Part shown: positions 36,526 through 45,037 of the stretch, piece by piece
Position numbering within the stretch: position 1 is the stretch's first letter
Layout of the letters: each line of letters opens with the position of its first letter
Assembly (NCBI GenBank): GCA_002405445.1
Contig: DHLV01000047.1
Coordinates: forward strand, 26,462-90,461
Source of the DNA: Flammeovirgaceae bacterium UBA4659
GTDB lineage: Bacteria > Bacteroidota > Bacteroidia > Cytophagales > Cyclobacteriaceae
Reading direction: 5' to 3'
DNA: 64,000 nt
The notes under the pieces: model-generated
Told to the model about the DNA's origin: nothing
Databases searched by the model: none
What the model saw: the letters and a program-made list of their open reading frames with translations, nothing else
Position numbers and translations under genes: made by a program

Positions 36526-36864
36526 ATGAAGCAGAATTTTTCGGTTTTCGGAGTTTTTTTATTCGCTTTTGCGGGATTGTTCGCTCTTTCTGCCCACGCC
36601 CAGGAGAACCATCCGGAGTCGGCAGATGAGTTGAAGGAGTTGACTACCAGTCATCCCGAACTTAAACTAGATGAGGATAAGACATTGCTGGCTGAGCCGG
36701 ACGTCAAAACGGTTGCCCCCGCTTTGATGAACAGAGAGGGCGTAAGCAAACTGCCCAAAGGCAAAGAAGCCAAAAACGAAAAAGGTGAAGATGATGCTCT
36801 GGGTTTTAACTTTCTTTATTACATCATCCAAAAATTCAAGATCAGTGATATTGTCGATAATTGA
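36526..36864 (+). CDS. Small secreted protein of unknown function
   Basis: A 112-residue protein with a clear signal peptide (MKQNFSVFGVFLFAFAGLFALSAHAQ). The mature part is acidic and lysine-rich in the middle (KLPKGKEAKNEKGEDDA) and ends in a hydrophobic stretch, LGFNFLYYIIQKFKISDIVDN, that could be an amphipathic helix. I do not recognise the family. It diverges from csaA. A much longer upstream extension of the frame overlaps murF-alr antisense and is not believed. Confidence 0.7.
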   Translation: MKQNFSVFGVFLFAFAGLFALSAHAQENHPESADELKELTTSHPELKLDEDKTLLAEPDVKTVAPALMNREGVSKLPKGKEAKNEKGEDDALGFNFLYYIIQKFKISDIVDN

Positions 36865-36988
36865 CAACCCATGTCATTGACGGAGGCTGTCGCTCAGCCA
36901 GATACGTTTTGTAGTGCTTTAAACCGCGCTTGCTTCTTGGTGATTTTTGTTTCCACGAACAATGAGCTGACGAAAGAAAGCTAGCCTC

Positions 36989-37729
36989 TCAACTTTGCTT
37001 GACCAAAAACTGCTCTAGGTCTTTTAATTTCAAGATTCCTTCGTAGTAGGCTTTGCCAAAAATCACGGAGTAAACGCCCATGTCATTCAGGCGCTTGATG
37101 TCGTCCACCCCGCGCACCCCACCGCTGGCCAACACTTTCAAGTTTGGAAAGGTGTCCATGATTTCCTGGTAAAAAGAGAAAGCGGGCCCTTCCAGCACCC
37201 CATCGCGCGAGATGTCGGTGCATTTGGCGTATTTCAATCCTCGGTCGTAAAAGAATTCGATGTGCTCAAAAAGCGTGAGATTGGAAATGTTTTGCCAGCC
37301 GCGAAAGGCTACTTTCTTTGATTGAATATCGGTAACATCTGCGCCCAGCGTAATTACCTCGCGGCCATAGCTTACCAGCCATGAGGCAAACAATTGCGGG
37401 TTGGTAATGGCAATACTGGAGGCTGTAATATAATCTGCCCCGTAGTTGTAGGCATTACCGATGTCGCCATCGGTACAGATGCCTCCGGTAAAATCGAGCT
37501 TTAGATCAGTGTAGCCTGAGATCTGTTGCAACACATGTAAATTTTTTGGCGACCCTGACTCTGCCCCGTCTAAATCTACAACGTGCAATATTTCTATGCC
37601 ATGGTCTTCAAACCGCCTGGCCAGGTCAACTGGATTTTCCTCATAGGCTTTTTCACTGGCGGGGTCGCCTTTGCGCATCTTCACTACGCGCCCCTTTCTG
37701 ATGGCAATCGAAGGTATTACTTGAATCAT
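36989..37729 (-). CDS. HisA-like TIM-barrel protein lacking the first catalytic aspartate
   Basis: A 246-residue (beta/alpha)8 protein clearly homologous to HisA, the ProFAR isomerase of histidine synthesis: VVDLDGAESGSPKN, FTGGICTDGDI, VAFRGWQ, TDISRDGVLEGP and LASGGVRGVDDIKRL. In true HisA the first strand reads IPAIDL with the catalytic aspartate; here it is IPSIAI, with alanine at position 9. The second acidic site (GAD, residue 131) and the phosphate-binding loops persist. No other his gene is nearby, so this is probably a paralogue with altered or lost activity. The start at 37729 matches HisA N-termini. Confidence 0.85.
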   Translation of the reverse strand: MIQVIPSIAIRKGRVVKMRKGDPASEKAYEENPVDLARRFEDHGIEILHVVDLDGAESGSPKNLHVLQQISGYTDLKLDFTGGICTDGDIGNAYNYGADYITASSIAITNPQLFASWLVSYGREVITLGADVTDIQSKKVAFRGWQNISNLTLFEHIEFFYDRGLKYAKCTDISRDGVLEGPAFSFYQEIMDTFPNLKVLASGGVRGVDDIKRLNDMGVYSVIFGKAYYEGILKLKDLEQFLVKQS

Positions 37730-37787
37730 TGAATGTTGTCTATATCTGGTTGGTGTAACTACATTTACTTTTTCAGGATTTGGCAAA

Positions 37788-38342
37788 CTATTTTCTGGTG
37801 AAGGATGCCGCCACCAGTGTTTTGTCCCACATAAAAAGCAATTCCATCTCTTCGCCAGCTTTTTCAACACTGATGGTGAATTGCTCAAACTCTTTTTCTT
37901 GCAGCACCACAGGGCTTTCAATCTTCAATGCGTCTTTGGCCGGGTCGCGCAGTGCTTGCCCGTTAAAATCTACTCCCCAACTGGGTATTTCACTGTTGAA
38001 AATAATGCTCCAGCTGTTTTCGTCAGGGATTGTCCACAAACTGTATTTGCCTGCAACCAACGTTTGGCCTGCAAAGGAGAGGTCTTTGTTTGTTTCAAAC
38101 ACCGTGGGCTCGTTGGCACCGGTGCGCCACACTTTGCCAAACGGTACCAGTCCATCTTTTGCAAAAATCACCCTCCCTTTTTTGGAAGGACGGTTGTAGA
38201 AGACATGCACCTTCAGGTCGCCATCGGCAAAGTTTACGTCCGACTCAGGGCTGAACGACTTGGTGTAAAACTCTTTTACATAGATGTAGGCGCCAAGTAT
38301 CACTACCAGCACCACACCCGCAATGATGAGTACTCGCTTCAT
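37788..38342 (-). CDS. DUF2911 domain protein, membrane anchored
   Basis: A 184-residue protein with an N-terminal hydrophobic segment (MKRVLIIAGVVLVVILGAYIYV), then a DUF2911 domain: VHVFYNRPSKKGRVIF, LVPFGKVWRTGANEPTVFET, FAGQTLVAGKYSLWTIP and WSIIFNSEIPSWG. The family is common and multi-copy in Bacteroidota and of unknown function. The anchor suggests a periplasm-facing domain. It may share a transcript with the HisA-like gene 58 bases downstream. Confidence 0.85.
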   Translation of the reverse strand: MKRVLIIAGVVLVVILGAYIYVKEFYTKSFSPESDVNFADGDLKVHVFYNRPSKKGRVIFAKDGLVPFGKVWRTGANEPTVFETNKDLSFAGQTLVAGKYSLWTIPDENSWSIIFNSEIPSWGVDFNGQALRDPAKDALKIESPVVLQEKEFEQFTISVEKAGEEMELLFMWDKTLVAASFTRK

Positions 38343-38390
38343 ACGGTTTTTGGTTTTGAAACAAACCACTAGTTAATATTTAACCTTCAA

Positions 38391-38424
38391 TTTGCAAATA
38401 ATTAGCGTGATCCCATTATTTTTG
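38391..38424 (+). promoter_or_regulatory. Promoter upstream of the small ORF and LOG gene
   Basis: TTTG at 38391-38394 and TATTTTTG at 38417-38424 are 22 bases apart, within the range seen for Bacteroidota promoters. The predicted start lies just before the 37-codon frame at 38444, so that frame and the LOG gene would share the transcript. Confidence 0.55.
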
Positions 38425-38443
38425 AGCAATAACATTTACTTTT

Positions 38444-38557
38444 ATGGGAGAGGCAGTTTTTGCATTTATTTGGGTTCTTTTTGCGCTCGCAATCGCTTCA
38501 ATTTGGGTATTTCCTAACAAAAAAGTCAGTAACAACGAGCATGATCTAAAGCATTGA
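38444..38557 (+). CDS. Possible 37-residue single-pass membrane protein
   Basis: A short frame that starts 19 bases after a good -7 box and stops six bases before the LOG gene. It encodes MGEAVFAFIWVLFALAIASI and then a polar tail, one membrane helix with a basic then acidic end. It could be a real small membrane protein or a leader peptide. No family is recognised, and the composition alone does not prove translation. Confidence 0.4.
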   Translation: MGEAVFAFIWVLFALAIASIWVFPNKKVSNNEHDLKH

Positions 38558-38563
38558 TGCAGA

Positions 38564-39103
38564 ATGAACATCTGCGTTTTTTGCGGCAGCTCCATTGGTG
38601 GCAGTGATGTTTTTGCGAAGGCAGCCCGGGAGCTGGGCATGCTCATCGCGCAGTCAAAATCAACGCTCGTTTATGGTGGGGGCAACATCGGCCTGATGGG
38701 GGCAGTGGCAGACGCTGCCATGGCCCATGGCGGCAAGGTGATTGGTGTCATTCCCGATTTCCTGGTTCGCAGGGAAGTGGCCCACAATGGCATTACGCAG
38801 CTTGAGGTTGTGGAGTCTATGCACGAGCGCAAAAAGCGTATGGCCGACCTTTCGCACGCATTTGTTGCAATGCCGGGTGGATGGGGAACACTGGACGAAC
38901 TGGCCGAAATTTTAACCTGGAAGCAGCTGGGGTTAATACAACCCACCATTGGCATTCTGAATGTGCAATCTTTTTTTGACCCGCTGTTGGCTCAAATGCA
39001 CCAAATGACGCAGATGGGTTTTTTGCAGGCCGAGAACCTCAAGCAGATAAAAGTGGCTGCCACACCACGCGAAATGCTCATCCAGGTGGGCGCAATTACT
39101 TGA
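38564..39103 (+). CDS. LOG family protein (TIGR00730)
   Basis: A 179-residue Rossmann-fold protein of the LOG/YgdH family. It shows FCGSSIGG, YGGGNIGLMG, MHERKKRMADLS and the PGGWGTLDELAEI active-site motif. Members hydrolyse cytokinin riboside 5'-monophosphate or other nucleoside monophosphates to free the base. In bacteria the physiological role is often nucleotide salvage and remains uncertain. No partner genes are adjacent. Confidence 0.92.
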   Translation: MNICVFCGSSIGGSDVFAKAARELGMLIAQSKSTLVYGGGNIGLMGAVADAAMAHGGKVIGVIPDFLVRREVAHNGITQLEVVESMHERKKRMADLSHAFVAMPGGWGTLDELAEILTWKQLGLIQPTIGILNVQSFFDPLLAQMHQMTQMGFLQAENLKQIKVAATPREMLIQVGAIT

Positions 39104-39168
39104 TAGTGCCGCGTGTGCGTGGCAAAGTTTCCTGAATTTTCGTTAGTTTTCGTTCAATTATCGTTTCG

Positions 39169-40407
39169 ATGGGCAGGCGGCTATTGGTTGTCGTTTTCAC
39201 GTTTTTTTTTAATCACACCTTCTGCCAGTTGCAGATACTTGGCTTTTCATTGCCGCCCGAAAAAAACCGTGTGGAAATACCCATCGAAATCCATAATAAC
39301 CTGGCGGTAGTGCCGGTGGTATTGAACAACACCCTTGCCCTCAAGTTCATCGTAGATACGGGAGTACGCACTGCCATCTTAACCGAACGGATTTACAGCG
39401 ACATCCTCAACCTTTCATACACCCGCAAATACTCGATTTCGGGGGCGGGCGGTGAAAAACTGGTGGACGCCTACCTGACCAACAATGTTACTTTTGACAT
39501 GCCGGGCGTGCGCGGTCAGGGGCACTCTATGCTCGTGCTGGATCAGGATTACCTTGAACTCAAAAATTCGATGGGCACTGAAGTGCATGGCATATTGGGA
39601 TATGAGTTGTTCAGCCGATTTGTTGTTACGATTGATTACGAAAACAAACTGCTGATCTTGGAGCGCCCCGATAAGTTTAAGCCGCGCAAGAGCTTTCAGG
39701 TTTTGCCCATTACTGTTGAAGACACCAAACCGTTCGTTAAAGTGCCGTTGGCCATGACAGACTCGGCAAAGTTGATTGCCAAATTGCTGGTGGACAGCGG
39801 TGCAAGCCACGGCATTTTTTTGGAGATAGGTTCTGATAGTCTGGTGCAGGTGCCGAAAAAGAATATCGATGCTGTGTTGGGCCGCGGGCTGGGTGGAATG
39901 ATCATCGGAAAAATCGGTCGGATTAATAGTTTATCGTTGGGCAATTACCAGTTAGAAAACCTGGTGGCCAACTTTCCCATCGATTACATACCCAAAGATA
40001 CCACCAGAGAAAACAACAGAAAATACCGCAATGGCAGTATAGGAGGCGATTTGCTGAGCCGCTTTACAGTAGTCTTTGATTTTTCGAATGAGAAGATATA
40101 CCTGAAAAAGAACACCTCCTTCAAAAAGAAATTCTATTACAATTTGAGCGGTCTCACCGTGCGGGCACGCGGTTCGCGCTTGCGCGATTTCGAAATTTCA
40201 GATGTGCGAAAAAATACTGCTGCCGAAAAATGCGGTATTCAGGTGGGAGATCGGTTGCTGGTACTCAACGGCATCGACTTGTCTGATTTGGGACTGAGCG
40301 ATGTGAATGCATTGTTTGACCGAAAGCCCGGAAAAAAAATCAAACTGATCATCATGCGCAATGGCGAGAAATTGAAAAAGAAATTTGTGCTGGAAAGCCA
40401 AATTTAA
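39169..40407 (+). CDS. Retropepsin-like aspartyl protease with PDZ domain
   Basis: A 412-residue protein with signal peptide (up to HTFCQ). Two aspartyl-protease-like lobes follow, with FIVDTGVRTAI near 65 and LLVDSGASHGIFL near 205, each carrying the catalytic D-T/S-G, so one chain supplies both aspartates. GSIGGDLLSRFTVVFDF is the family strand motif. A PDZ domain closes the protein (EKCGIQVGDRLLVLNGIDL). It is a probable periplasmic protease. Its stop overlaps by four bases with the convergent receiver-like gene. Confidence 0.88.
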   Translation: MGRRLLVVVFTFFFNHTFCQLQILGFSLPPEKNRVEIPIEIHNNLAVVPVVLNNTLALKFIVDTGVRTAILTERIYSDILNLSYTRKYSISGAGGEKLVDAYLTNNVTFDMPGVRGQGHSMLVLDQDYLELKNSMGTEVHGILGYELFSRFVVTIDYENKLLILERPDKFKPRKSFQVLPITVEDTKPFVKVPLAMTDSAKLIAKLLVDSGASHGIFLEIGSDSLVQVPKKNIDAVLGRGLGGMIIGKIGRINSLSLGNYQLENLVANFPIDYIPKDTTRENNRKYRNGSIGGDLLSRFTVVFDFSNEKIYLKKNTSFKKKFYYNLSGLTVRARGSRLRDFEISDVRKNTAAEKCGIQVGDRLLVLNGIDLSDLGLSDVNALFDRKPGKKIKLIIMRNGEKLKKKFVLESQI

Positions 40408-40868
40408 ATCCTACCTGAAAGCAACTGTGCCAGCAACCCTTTACGTCTTTGATATGCCTTCTTTAAGAACTCCTGAGCATCGCGCGCAGTGGTGGAGCGA
40501 TGCAAGGTCTTCAGGATTCGGTCGGATGACAGGTTAGATTTCAAAACGTAGTCCAACGGGGTGTCAAACAGGGTTGCCTCATAGTTCGAATTCTTGATGA
40601 TGGTGATGGGCACGTCCTTTGTTTTTTTGTGCTGGGCAAACTTGTGCACCGTCTCCTTCAATTCAAAGGCACCAATGTTGTCATCAATCAAAATATACGA
40701 AGGGTCAAATCTGGTGAGGCAATGTAGGCTGCTTCTGAGGTCAAAGGCAAACCGGGCAACAATGGGCTGGTGGCGGATGTCCTTCAAATGATCAACCACC
40801 GAACTTAACTCGATCGGGTTGTTGCCCACCAGCAACAATTGCCATGATGACAGTACTTTGGTTTCCAT
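40404..40868 (-). CDS. Response-regulator receiver-like protein
   Basis: A 154-residue protein with a CheY-like fold pattern: WQLLLVGNNPIELSSVVDHL at the N-terminus, DPSYILIDDNIG with a candidate phospho-acceptor aspartate, VPITIIK with the conserved position after strand 4, and LDYVLKSNL with the lysine of strand 5. The usual acidic pair after strand 1 is replaced by NN, so phosphorylation may be lost. No kinase gene is adjacent. A basic C-terminal extension (KKAYQRRKGLLAQLL) follows the receiver. Confidence 0.7.
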   Translation of the reverse strand: METKVLSSWQLLLVGNNPIELSSVVDHLKDIRHQPIVARFAFDLRSSLHCLTRFDPSYILIDDNIGAFELKETVHKFAQHKKTKDVPITIIKNSNYEATLFDTPLDYVLKSNLSSDRILKTLHRSTTARDAQEFLKKAYQRRKGLLAQLLSGRI

Positions 40869-41124
40869 AAGCCAACTTTGTTTTGCAATGCTATCATCCA
40901 AGGTACGCAATAGAAACGTCTATTGCATCACTGAAAAATGAAAATCAACAGGTCATCAAAAAATACTGAGAATCAAGTGGGTGATTTTCATAATAGGGTT
41001 GAATTATCCTATTTGCCGCACAATGGCCCACAAATTATTTGCCGAACCTGCTGAAAGGGTGAATTGATAAAAACTTAACTTTCCTCCTCGTTCTAAACGA
41101 ACAGATGGGAAAAAATTTTTCAAA

Positions 41125-42231
41125 ATGAGAAAAATTTTGATTGTGGGCGGTGGGCTGTCGGGATTGGTGGCTGCCAATTTGTTGACAAAATGTGCAGAAG
41201 TTGTGCTGGTCGAGAAAAAGCAGTACCCGTTTCACCGCGTCTGTGGGGAATATATCTCGAACGAAACCGTTCCATTTTTGCAGCGGCACGGCCTGCTACC
41301 CAACCTCGATGCGTTACCTGTCATCAAAACACTATGGATTACTTCTGTCAATGGCAGAAAGTCCGAGCTTCCACTCGACCTCGGTGGGTTTGGCATAAGC
41401 CGATACGCGTTTGACCATTTCCTGTTTCAACGGGCTGTTAAAAACGGGGCACAGGTTTTTGAGAATTGCGAGGCAAACACAATTACGTTGGCAGGCGACC
41501 GCTTTTTGGTAGAAACAAGCGAAAAGATTTTTGAGGCAGATGTGGTGATCGGTTCTTTTGGTAAGCGCTCGCGCATCGACAAGGCCATGAACCGATCGTT
41601 TATGCAAAAGAAGTCGCCTTACGTGGGCGTGAAGTACCACATCCGCGTGGCCCACCCCAGCGATGTGATTGCGCTGCACAACTTCAAAGATGGGTATTGC
41701 GGCATCAGCAATGTGGAAGATGGCAAAAGCACGCTTTGTTACCTCACCCACCGAAACAATTTGAAATCGTATAAGCAGATTGAGGCGATGGAACGGAATG
41801 TGGTGTGCAGAAATCCTTACTTGAAAGAGATATTTGCGCGGGCAGAGTTTCTGTATGACAAGCCCGAAACGATCAATGAAATTTCATTCGAAACAAAGCA
41901 GGCTGTTGAAAACCATGTCATTATGTGTGGCGATGCAGCAGGTATGATTACGCCCCTCTGCGGTAACGGCATGGCGCTGGCCATCCATTCGGCTAAAATT
42001 GCTGCGGAACTCATCACTGATTTTGCAGAGGGCAGAAAATCAAGGGCGCAGTTGGAGCATGACTATACAAAAAGATGGAACCAGTTGTTTGCCACGCGCC
42101 TGTGGGCCGGCAAACAAATTCAAAAGCTGTTTGGCAACGAATGGACATCTGATTTGGCAGTGAATTTAGCACGTTACGCTTCACCCGTGGCAACCTGGTT
42201 GGTGAAACAAACACACGGAAAACCGTTTTGA
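41125..42231 (+). CDS. FAD-dependent oxidoreductase (geranylgeranyl reductase-like)
   Basis: A 368-residue flavoprotein. The FAD-binding Rossmann motif GGGLSGLVAANLL is at the N-terminus with the ribose-binding acid in VVLVEKKQYP, and the second FAD motif GDAAGMITPLCGNGMALA lies near 270, as in the GGR/PHBH-type group. These enzymes reduce or hydroxylate lipids, quinones and aromatic rings. In Bacteroidota, members like this occur with type III polyketide synthases and UbiA prenyltransferases; both are encoded 1.6-3.8 kb downstream here. The substrate is inferred from context only. Confidence 0.87.
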   Translation: MRKILIVGGGLSGLVAANLLTKCAEVVLVEKKQYPFHRVCGEYISNETVPFLQRHGLLPNLDALPVIKTLWITSVNGRKSELPLDLGGFGISRYAFDHFLFQRAVKNGAQVFENCEANTITLAGDRFLVETSEKIFEADVVIGSFGKRSRIDKAMNRSFMQKKSPYVGVKYHIRVAHPSDVIALHNFKDGYCGISNVEDGKSTLCYLTHRNNLKSYKQIEAMERNVVCRNPYLKEIFARAEFLYDKPETINEISFETKQAVENHVIMCGDAAGMITPLCGNGMALAIHSAKIAAELITDFAEGRKSRAQLEHDYTKRWNQLFATRLWAGKQIQKLFGNEWTSDLAVNLARYASPVATWLVKQTHGKPF

Positions 42232-42377
42232 AACGCTTGTTCAGTTTGATGGAAGAGGAACTTACCATTCAAATGGTGCACGCCCTTACCGTTTGCCGTT
42301 GAGAAGGCCGCAGCAAATCAATAATCACGTTGAATTTATTCTCAACTTCACTAACTTCCCTCCCTAAACTCAAACCA

Positions 42378-43361
42378 ATGAACTCGCGCAGAGAATTTTT
42401 ACAAACCATGGGCATGGCAGCCGGCTACGGATTGGCCACCAACCTGGGCTTCGGCTGCTCGGTAAAAACCGCAACCGACACACCCACGGAAACAACCACC
42501 ACTCAATCGACAGCACCAAAAGACCTGTTTTTTAAAATCTCTTTGGCGGAGTGGTCGTTACACAAGATGCTGAAGGCCGGAAAACTGGATAACCTGGATT
42601 TTCCCGCTAAGGCAAAAAATGATTTTGGTATTTCAGCTGTGGAATACGTGAATCAATTTTTTGCAGACCACGCCCGAAACAACCGCTACCTTACCGAGCT
42701 TCGCACCCGCTGCGAAGACAATGGGGTAACCAGTGTACTGATCATGTGCGACAACGAAGGCCACATGGCCGATGGCCACGCCAGCAAGCGGATGCAGGCA
42801 GTAGAAAATCACTACAAGTGGGTGGAGGCGGCAAAGTTTTTGGGCTGCCATAGCATACGCGTCAACTGCTTTGGCGAAGGCTCGCGCGAGGATGTGGCAA
42901 AGGCTGGTACAGATGGGTTAAGGAAGCTGAGCGAGTTTGCGGCCGAGCGTGGAATAGGCGTAATAGTAGAGAACCATGGCGGTTACTCATCTGACGGGCA
43001 ATGGCTTAGCAAAGTGATTGGCGATGTGGCGCTGCCCAATTGCGGCACGCTGCCCGATTTCGGAAATTTTTGCGTGAAACGAGAGAAAGGTGATATGTGG
43101 GATTCAAAATGTGTGGAGTCATACGACCGCTATAAAGGGGTGACCGAGATATTGCCGTTTGCCAAGGGTGTGAGCGCCAAGAGCTATGACTTTGACGAAA
43201 ATGGCAACTGTATTGAAACTGACTACGAAAAGATGTTGCAGATTGTGAAGGCAGGCGGCTACACCGGTTACATCGGCATTGAATATGAGGGTTCGAAACT
43301 CACAGAGGAAGAGGGCATCAGGGCCACCAAGGCAGTGTTGGAGAAATTTGGCAGAATTTAA
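42378..43361 (+). CDS. Tat-exported sugar phosphate isomerase/epimerase-like TIM barrel
   Basis: A 327-residue protein with a twin-arginine signal (NSRREFLQTMGMAAGYG) followed by a xylose-isomerase-like TIM barrel: KNDFGISAVEYVNQFF, HSIRVNCFGEG, VIVENHGGYSSDG, LPDFGNFC and GYIGIEYEGSKL, with metal-ligand Glu/His/Asp candidates at strand ends. Such exported members act on sugars or sugar derivatives; the substrate is unknown. The start at 42378 places the Tat motif at the N-terminus. The rhodanese lipoprotein follows 14 bases downstream. Confidence 0.87.
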   Translation: MNSRREFLQTMGMAAGYGLATNLGFGCSVKTATDTPTETTTTQSTAPKDLFFKISLAEWSLHKMLKAGKLDNLDFPAKAKNDFGISAVEYVNQFFADHARNNRYLTELRTRCEDNGVTSVLIMCDNEGHMADGHASKRMQAVENHYKWVEAAKFLGCHSIRVNCFGEGSREDVAKAGTDGLRKLSEFAAERGIGVIVENHGGYSSDGQWLSKVIGDVALPNCGTLPDFGNFCVKREKGDMWDSKCVESYDRYKGVTEILPFAKGVSAKSYDFDENGNCIETDYEKMLQIVKAGGYTGYIGIEYEGSKLTEEEGIRATKAVLEKFGRI

Positions 43362-43375
43362 CGAACGGATGAAAT

Positions 43376-43747
43376 ATGAAAAAAAACCTGTGGTGGGTAT
43401 TGGCGTTGCTGGTGGCATGTGCCGGCAACCAGCAAGAGCAGCAAGTGCTGTCGCCAGTAGCATTTCAGAAGAAGCTGAGCGAAACCGGTAACGCATTTTT
43501 GTTGGATGTGCGCACACCCGAAGAGATTGCCAACGGCAAGATTGAAGGTGCGAACAATGTGGTGTTTGACGACAATTTTGCCTCAAAGATTTCGCAAATC
43601 CCCAAGCAAGCCGTTTTTGTATATTGTGCCGGTGGCGTGCGCAGCGCGAAGGCAGCAAAAATCTTGCGCAGCAATGGGTACACGCAAGTGTTTGAGTTGG
43701 AGGGAGGGTTCAACGCCTGGCGTGAGGCGAAGCTGCCGGTAAAATGA
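43376..43747 (+). CDS. Rhodanese-like lipoprotein
   Basis: A 123-residue exported rhodanese. The signal ends in LLVACAGN, a good lipobox. The domain carries LLDVRTPEEIANGKIEGA and the active-site loop VYCAGGVRSAKAA with a single cysteine, then GYTQVFELEGGFNAW. It would act in the periplasm or at the outer membrane in sulfur transfer or sensing. It is close behind the Tat-exported TIM barrel gene, suggesting a shared transcript, and convergent with the polyketide synthase gene. Confidence 0.9.
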   Translation: MKKNLWWVLALLVACAGNQQEQQVLSPVAFQKKLSETGNAFLLDVRTPEEIANGKIEGANNVVFDDNFASKISQIPKQAVFVYCAGGVRSAKAAKILRSNGYTQVFELEGGFNAWREAKLPVK

Positions 43748-43804
43748 TAGCAGGTGCTTTGCAACTTCGACATGCAAAATATGGAGTGTAGATGCAGCGG
43801 GGCG

Positions 43805-44908
43805 TTATCTCCCGACCACCTCCAACACCATACTTTCCAACGTCAGCCCGGGCCCAAACGCGAAGCTCAGGATTTTCTTTTGGTGGTCTGCACGGCTGAG
43901 TTGTTGGTGGATAGCGTGCAACACAAACAACACCGTGGGCGATGACATGTTACCATAGTCCTTAAGTACTTCGTAAGCGTGCACGTTATCCGATTTTGAT
44001 AGTTGCAACTCTTGCTCGATGGCTTCCAGGATTTTCTTTCCTCCGGGGTGGATTGCATAAAATGAAATATCATCCAGGTTGTGCCGGATTTTTTGCAACA
44101 ACGATGCTGTCAGTTGCCGTATGCCTCTGCGGATGACATCGGGCACATAAGAGGACAGCCGCATTTCAAATCCCAAGTCCCCCACCGTCCATGCCATGTC
44201 GCGCTCGCCCTCCATAGCCAGATCGCAAAAAAAGGTGAGCGGCTTTAAGTTGATGTCTGCTGTGGGCGTACCTTCTACCAATAATGCAGCGGAGCCATCG
44301 GCAAACAAGGCATTGGCGAGCAGGTTGTCTTCGCTATTTTCTTTTTGGAAGTGGATGCTGCACAACTCTGTGCACACTACCAGCACTTTGCTGGTTGCAT
44401 TGGCCGTGCAAAAACTGTCTGCCAGTTTAATGGCATTAAAGGCTGCATAGCACCCCATAAAGTTGATGCACGTGCGCTCCACGGTTGACTTCAAACCAAG
44501 CGCCTTCACCAGGTCAATGTCCAGCCCGGGTGCGTACATGCCTGTGCAACTGACCACCACCAGGTGCGTAATCGCGTTGCGGTCAAACGCCTGCATGTTA
44601 TGAAGGCACTGTACGGCTGCCTCTGCGCTGAGGTGAACAGCATATTTTTGGTACAGCTCCAGGCGCTGGCGCGTGGTGGGGAATGCTGCAGAAGTGAGTT
44701 GATTCGGAAAGAATTCAAAGTCACTGTTGCGGCCATAATCGCTCAGCACTGAGTAGCGCGTGTCGATGCCGCTCTTGCGATAGAGGGCGCGCAGCTTGCG
44801 CTCTTCGTCTGCATTCAGCTGCATCGCCTTTACCATAAAGTTGGCAATGGCGGTTTGGCTCAATTTGTTGGAGGGGTTGGCGATGCCTATGGAGGTGATA
44901 TAGCTCAT
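43805..44908 (-). CDS. Type III polyketide synthase (chalcone/stilbene synthase family)
   Basis: A 367-residue homodimeric-type ketosynthase that extends an acyl-CoA starter with malonyl-CoA and cyclises it, typically to alkylresorcinols, alkylpyrones or phloroglucinols. The Cys-His-Asn triad is visible: C153 in FMGCYAAF, histidine near 300 in YAIHPGGKKILEAIE, and asparagine near 333 in YGNMSSPTVLFVL. It diverges from a UbiA gene over a 129-base gap and has a full promoter. Length is normal and nothing is missing. Confidence 0.92.
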   Translation of the reverse strand: MSYITSIGIANPSNKLSQTAIANFMVKAMQLNADEERKLRALYRKSGIDTRYSVLSDYGRNSDFEFFPNQLTSAAFPTTRQRLELYQKYAVHLSAEAAVQCLHNMQAFDRNAITHLVVVSCTGMYAPGLDIDLVKALGLKSTVERTCINFMGCYAAFNAIKLADSFCTANATSKVLVVCTELCSIHFQKENSEDNLLANALFADGSAALLVEGTPTADINLKPLTFFCDLAMEGERDMAWTVGDLGFEMRLSSYVPDVIRRGIRQLTASLLQKIRHNLDDISFYAIHPGGKKILEAIEQELQLSKSDNVHAYEVLKDYGNMSSPTVLFVLHAIHQQLSRADHQKKILSFAFGPGLTLESMVLEVVGR

Positions 44909-44922
44909 GACTCAAGAATTGC

Positions 44923-44950
44923 CAAAAATACATCATTTCGATTCGGCCAA
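44923..44950 (-). promoter_or_regulatory. Promoter of the type III polyketide synthase gene
   Basis: On the minus strand TTG (44950-44948), 17 bases, then TATTTTTG (44930-44923) fits the Bacteroidota promoter pattern, 14 bases before the ATG. It lies in the gap shared with the divergent UbiA gene, where joint control is possible. Confidence 0.6.
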
Positions 44951-45037
44951 CCGGTAAATTGTGAACCAAATAGTTGCTATTGAACCCAAAATGGGCATCA
45001 GTTAATTACTTACCTTCACAAAAAATTTTTTGGCTCA

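Noticed and set aside
40930-40985. Possible third copy of the 160-bp element
   Set aside because: Only a short A-rich stretch (CATCAAAAAATACT) is similar; the other blocks and the terminal repeats are absent.
40992-41013. AATAGG/CCTATT inverted repeat upstream of the FAD oxidoreductase
   Set aside because: Six-base arms in AT-rich sequence are expected by chance, and no -7 box is aligned with it.
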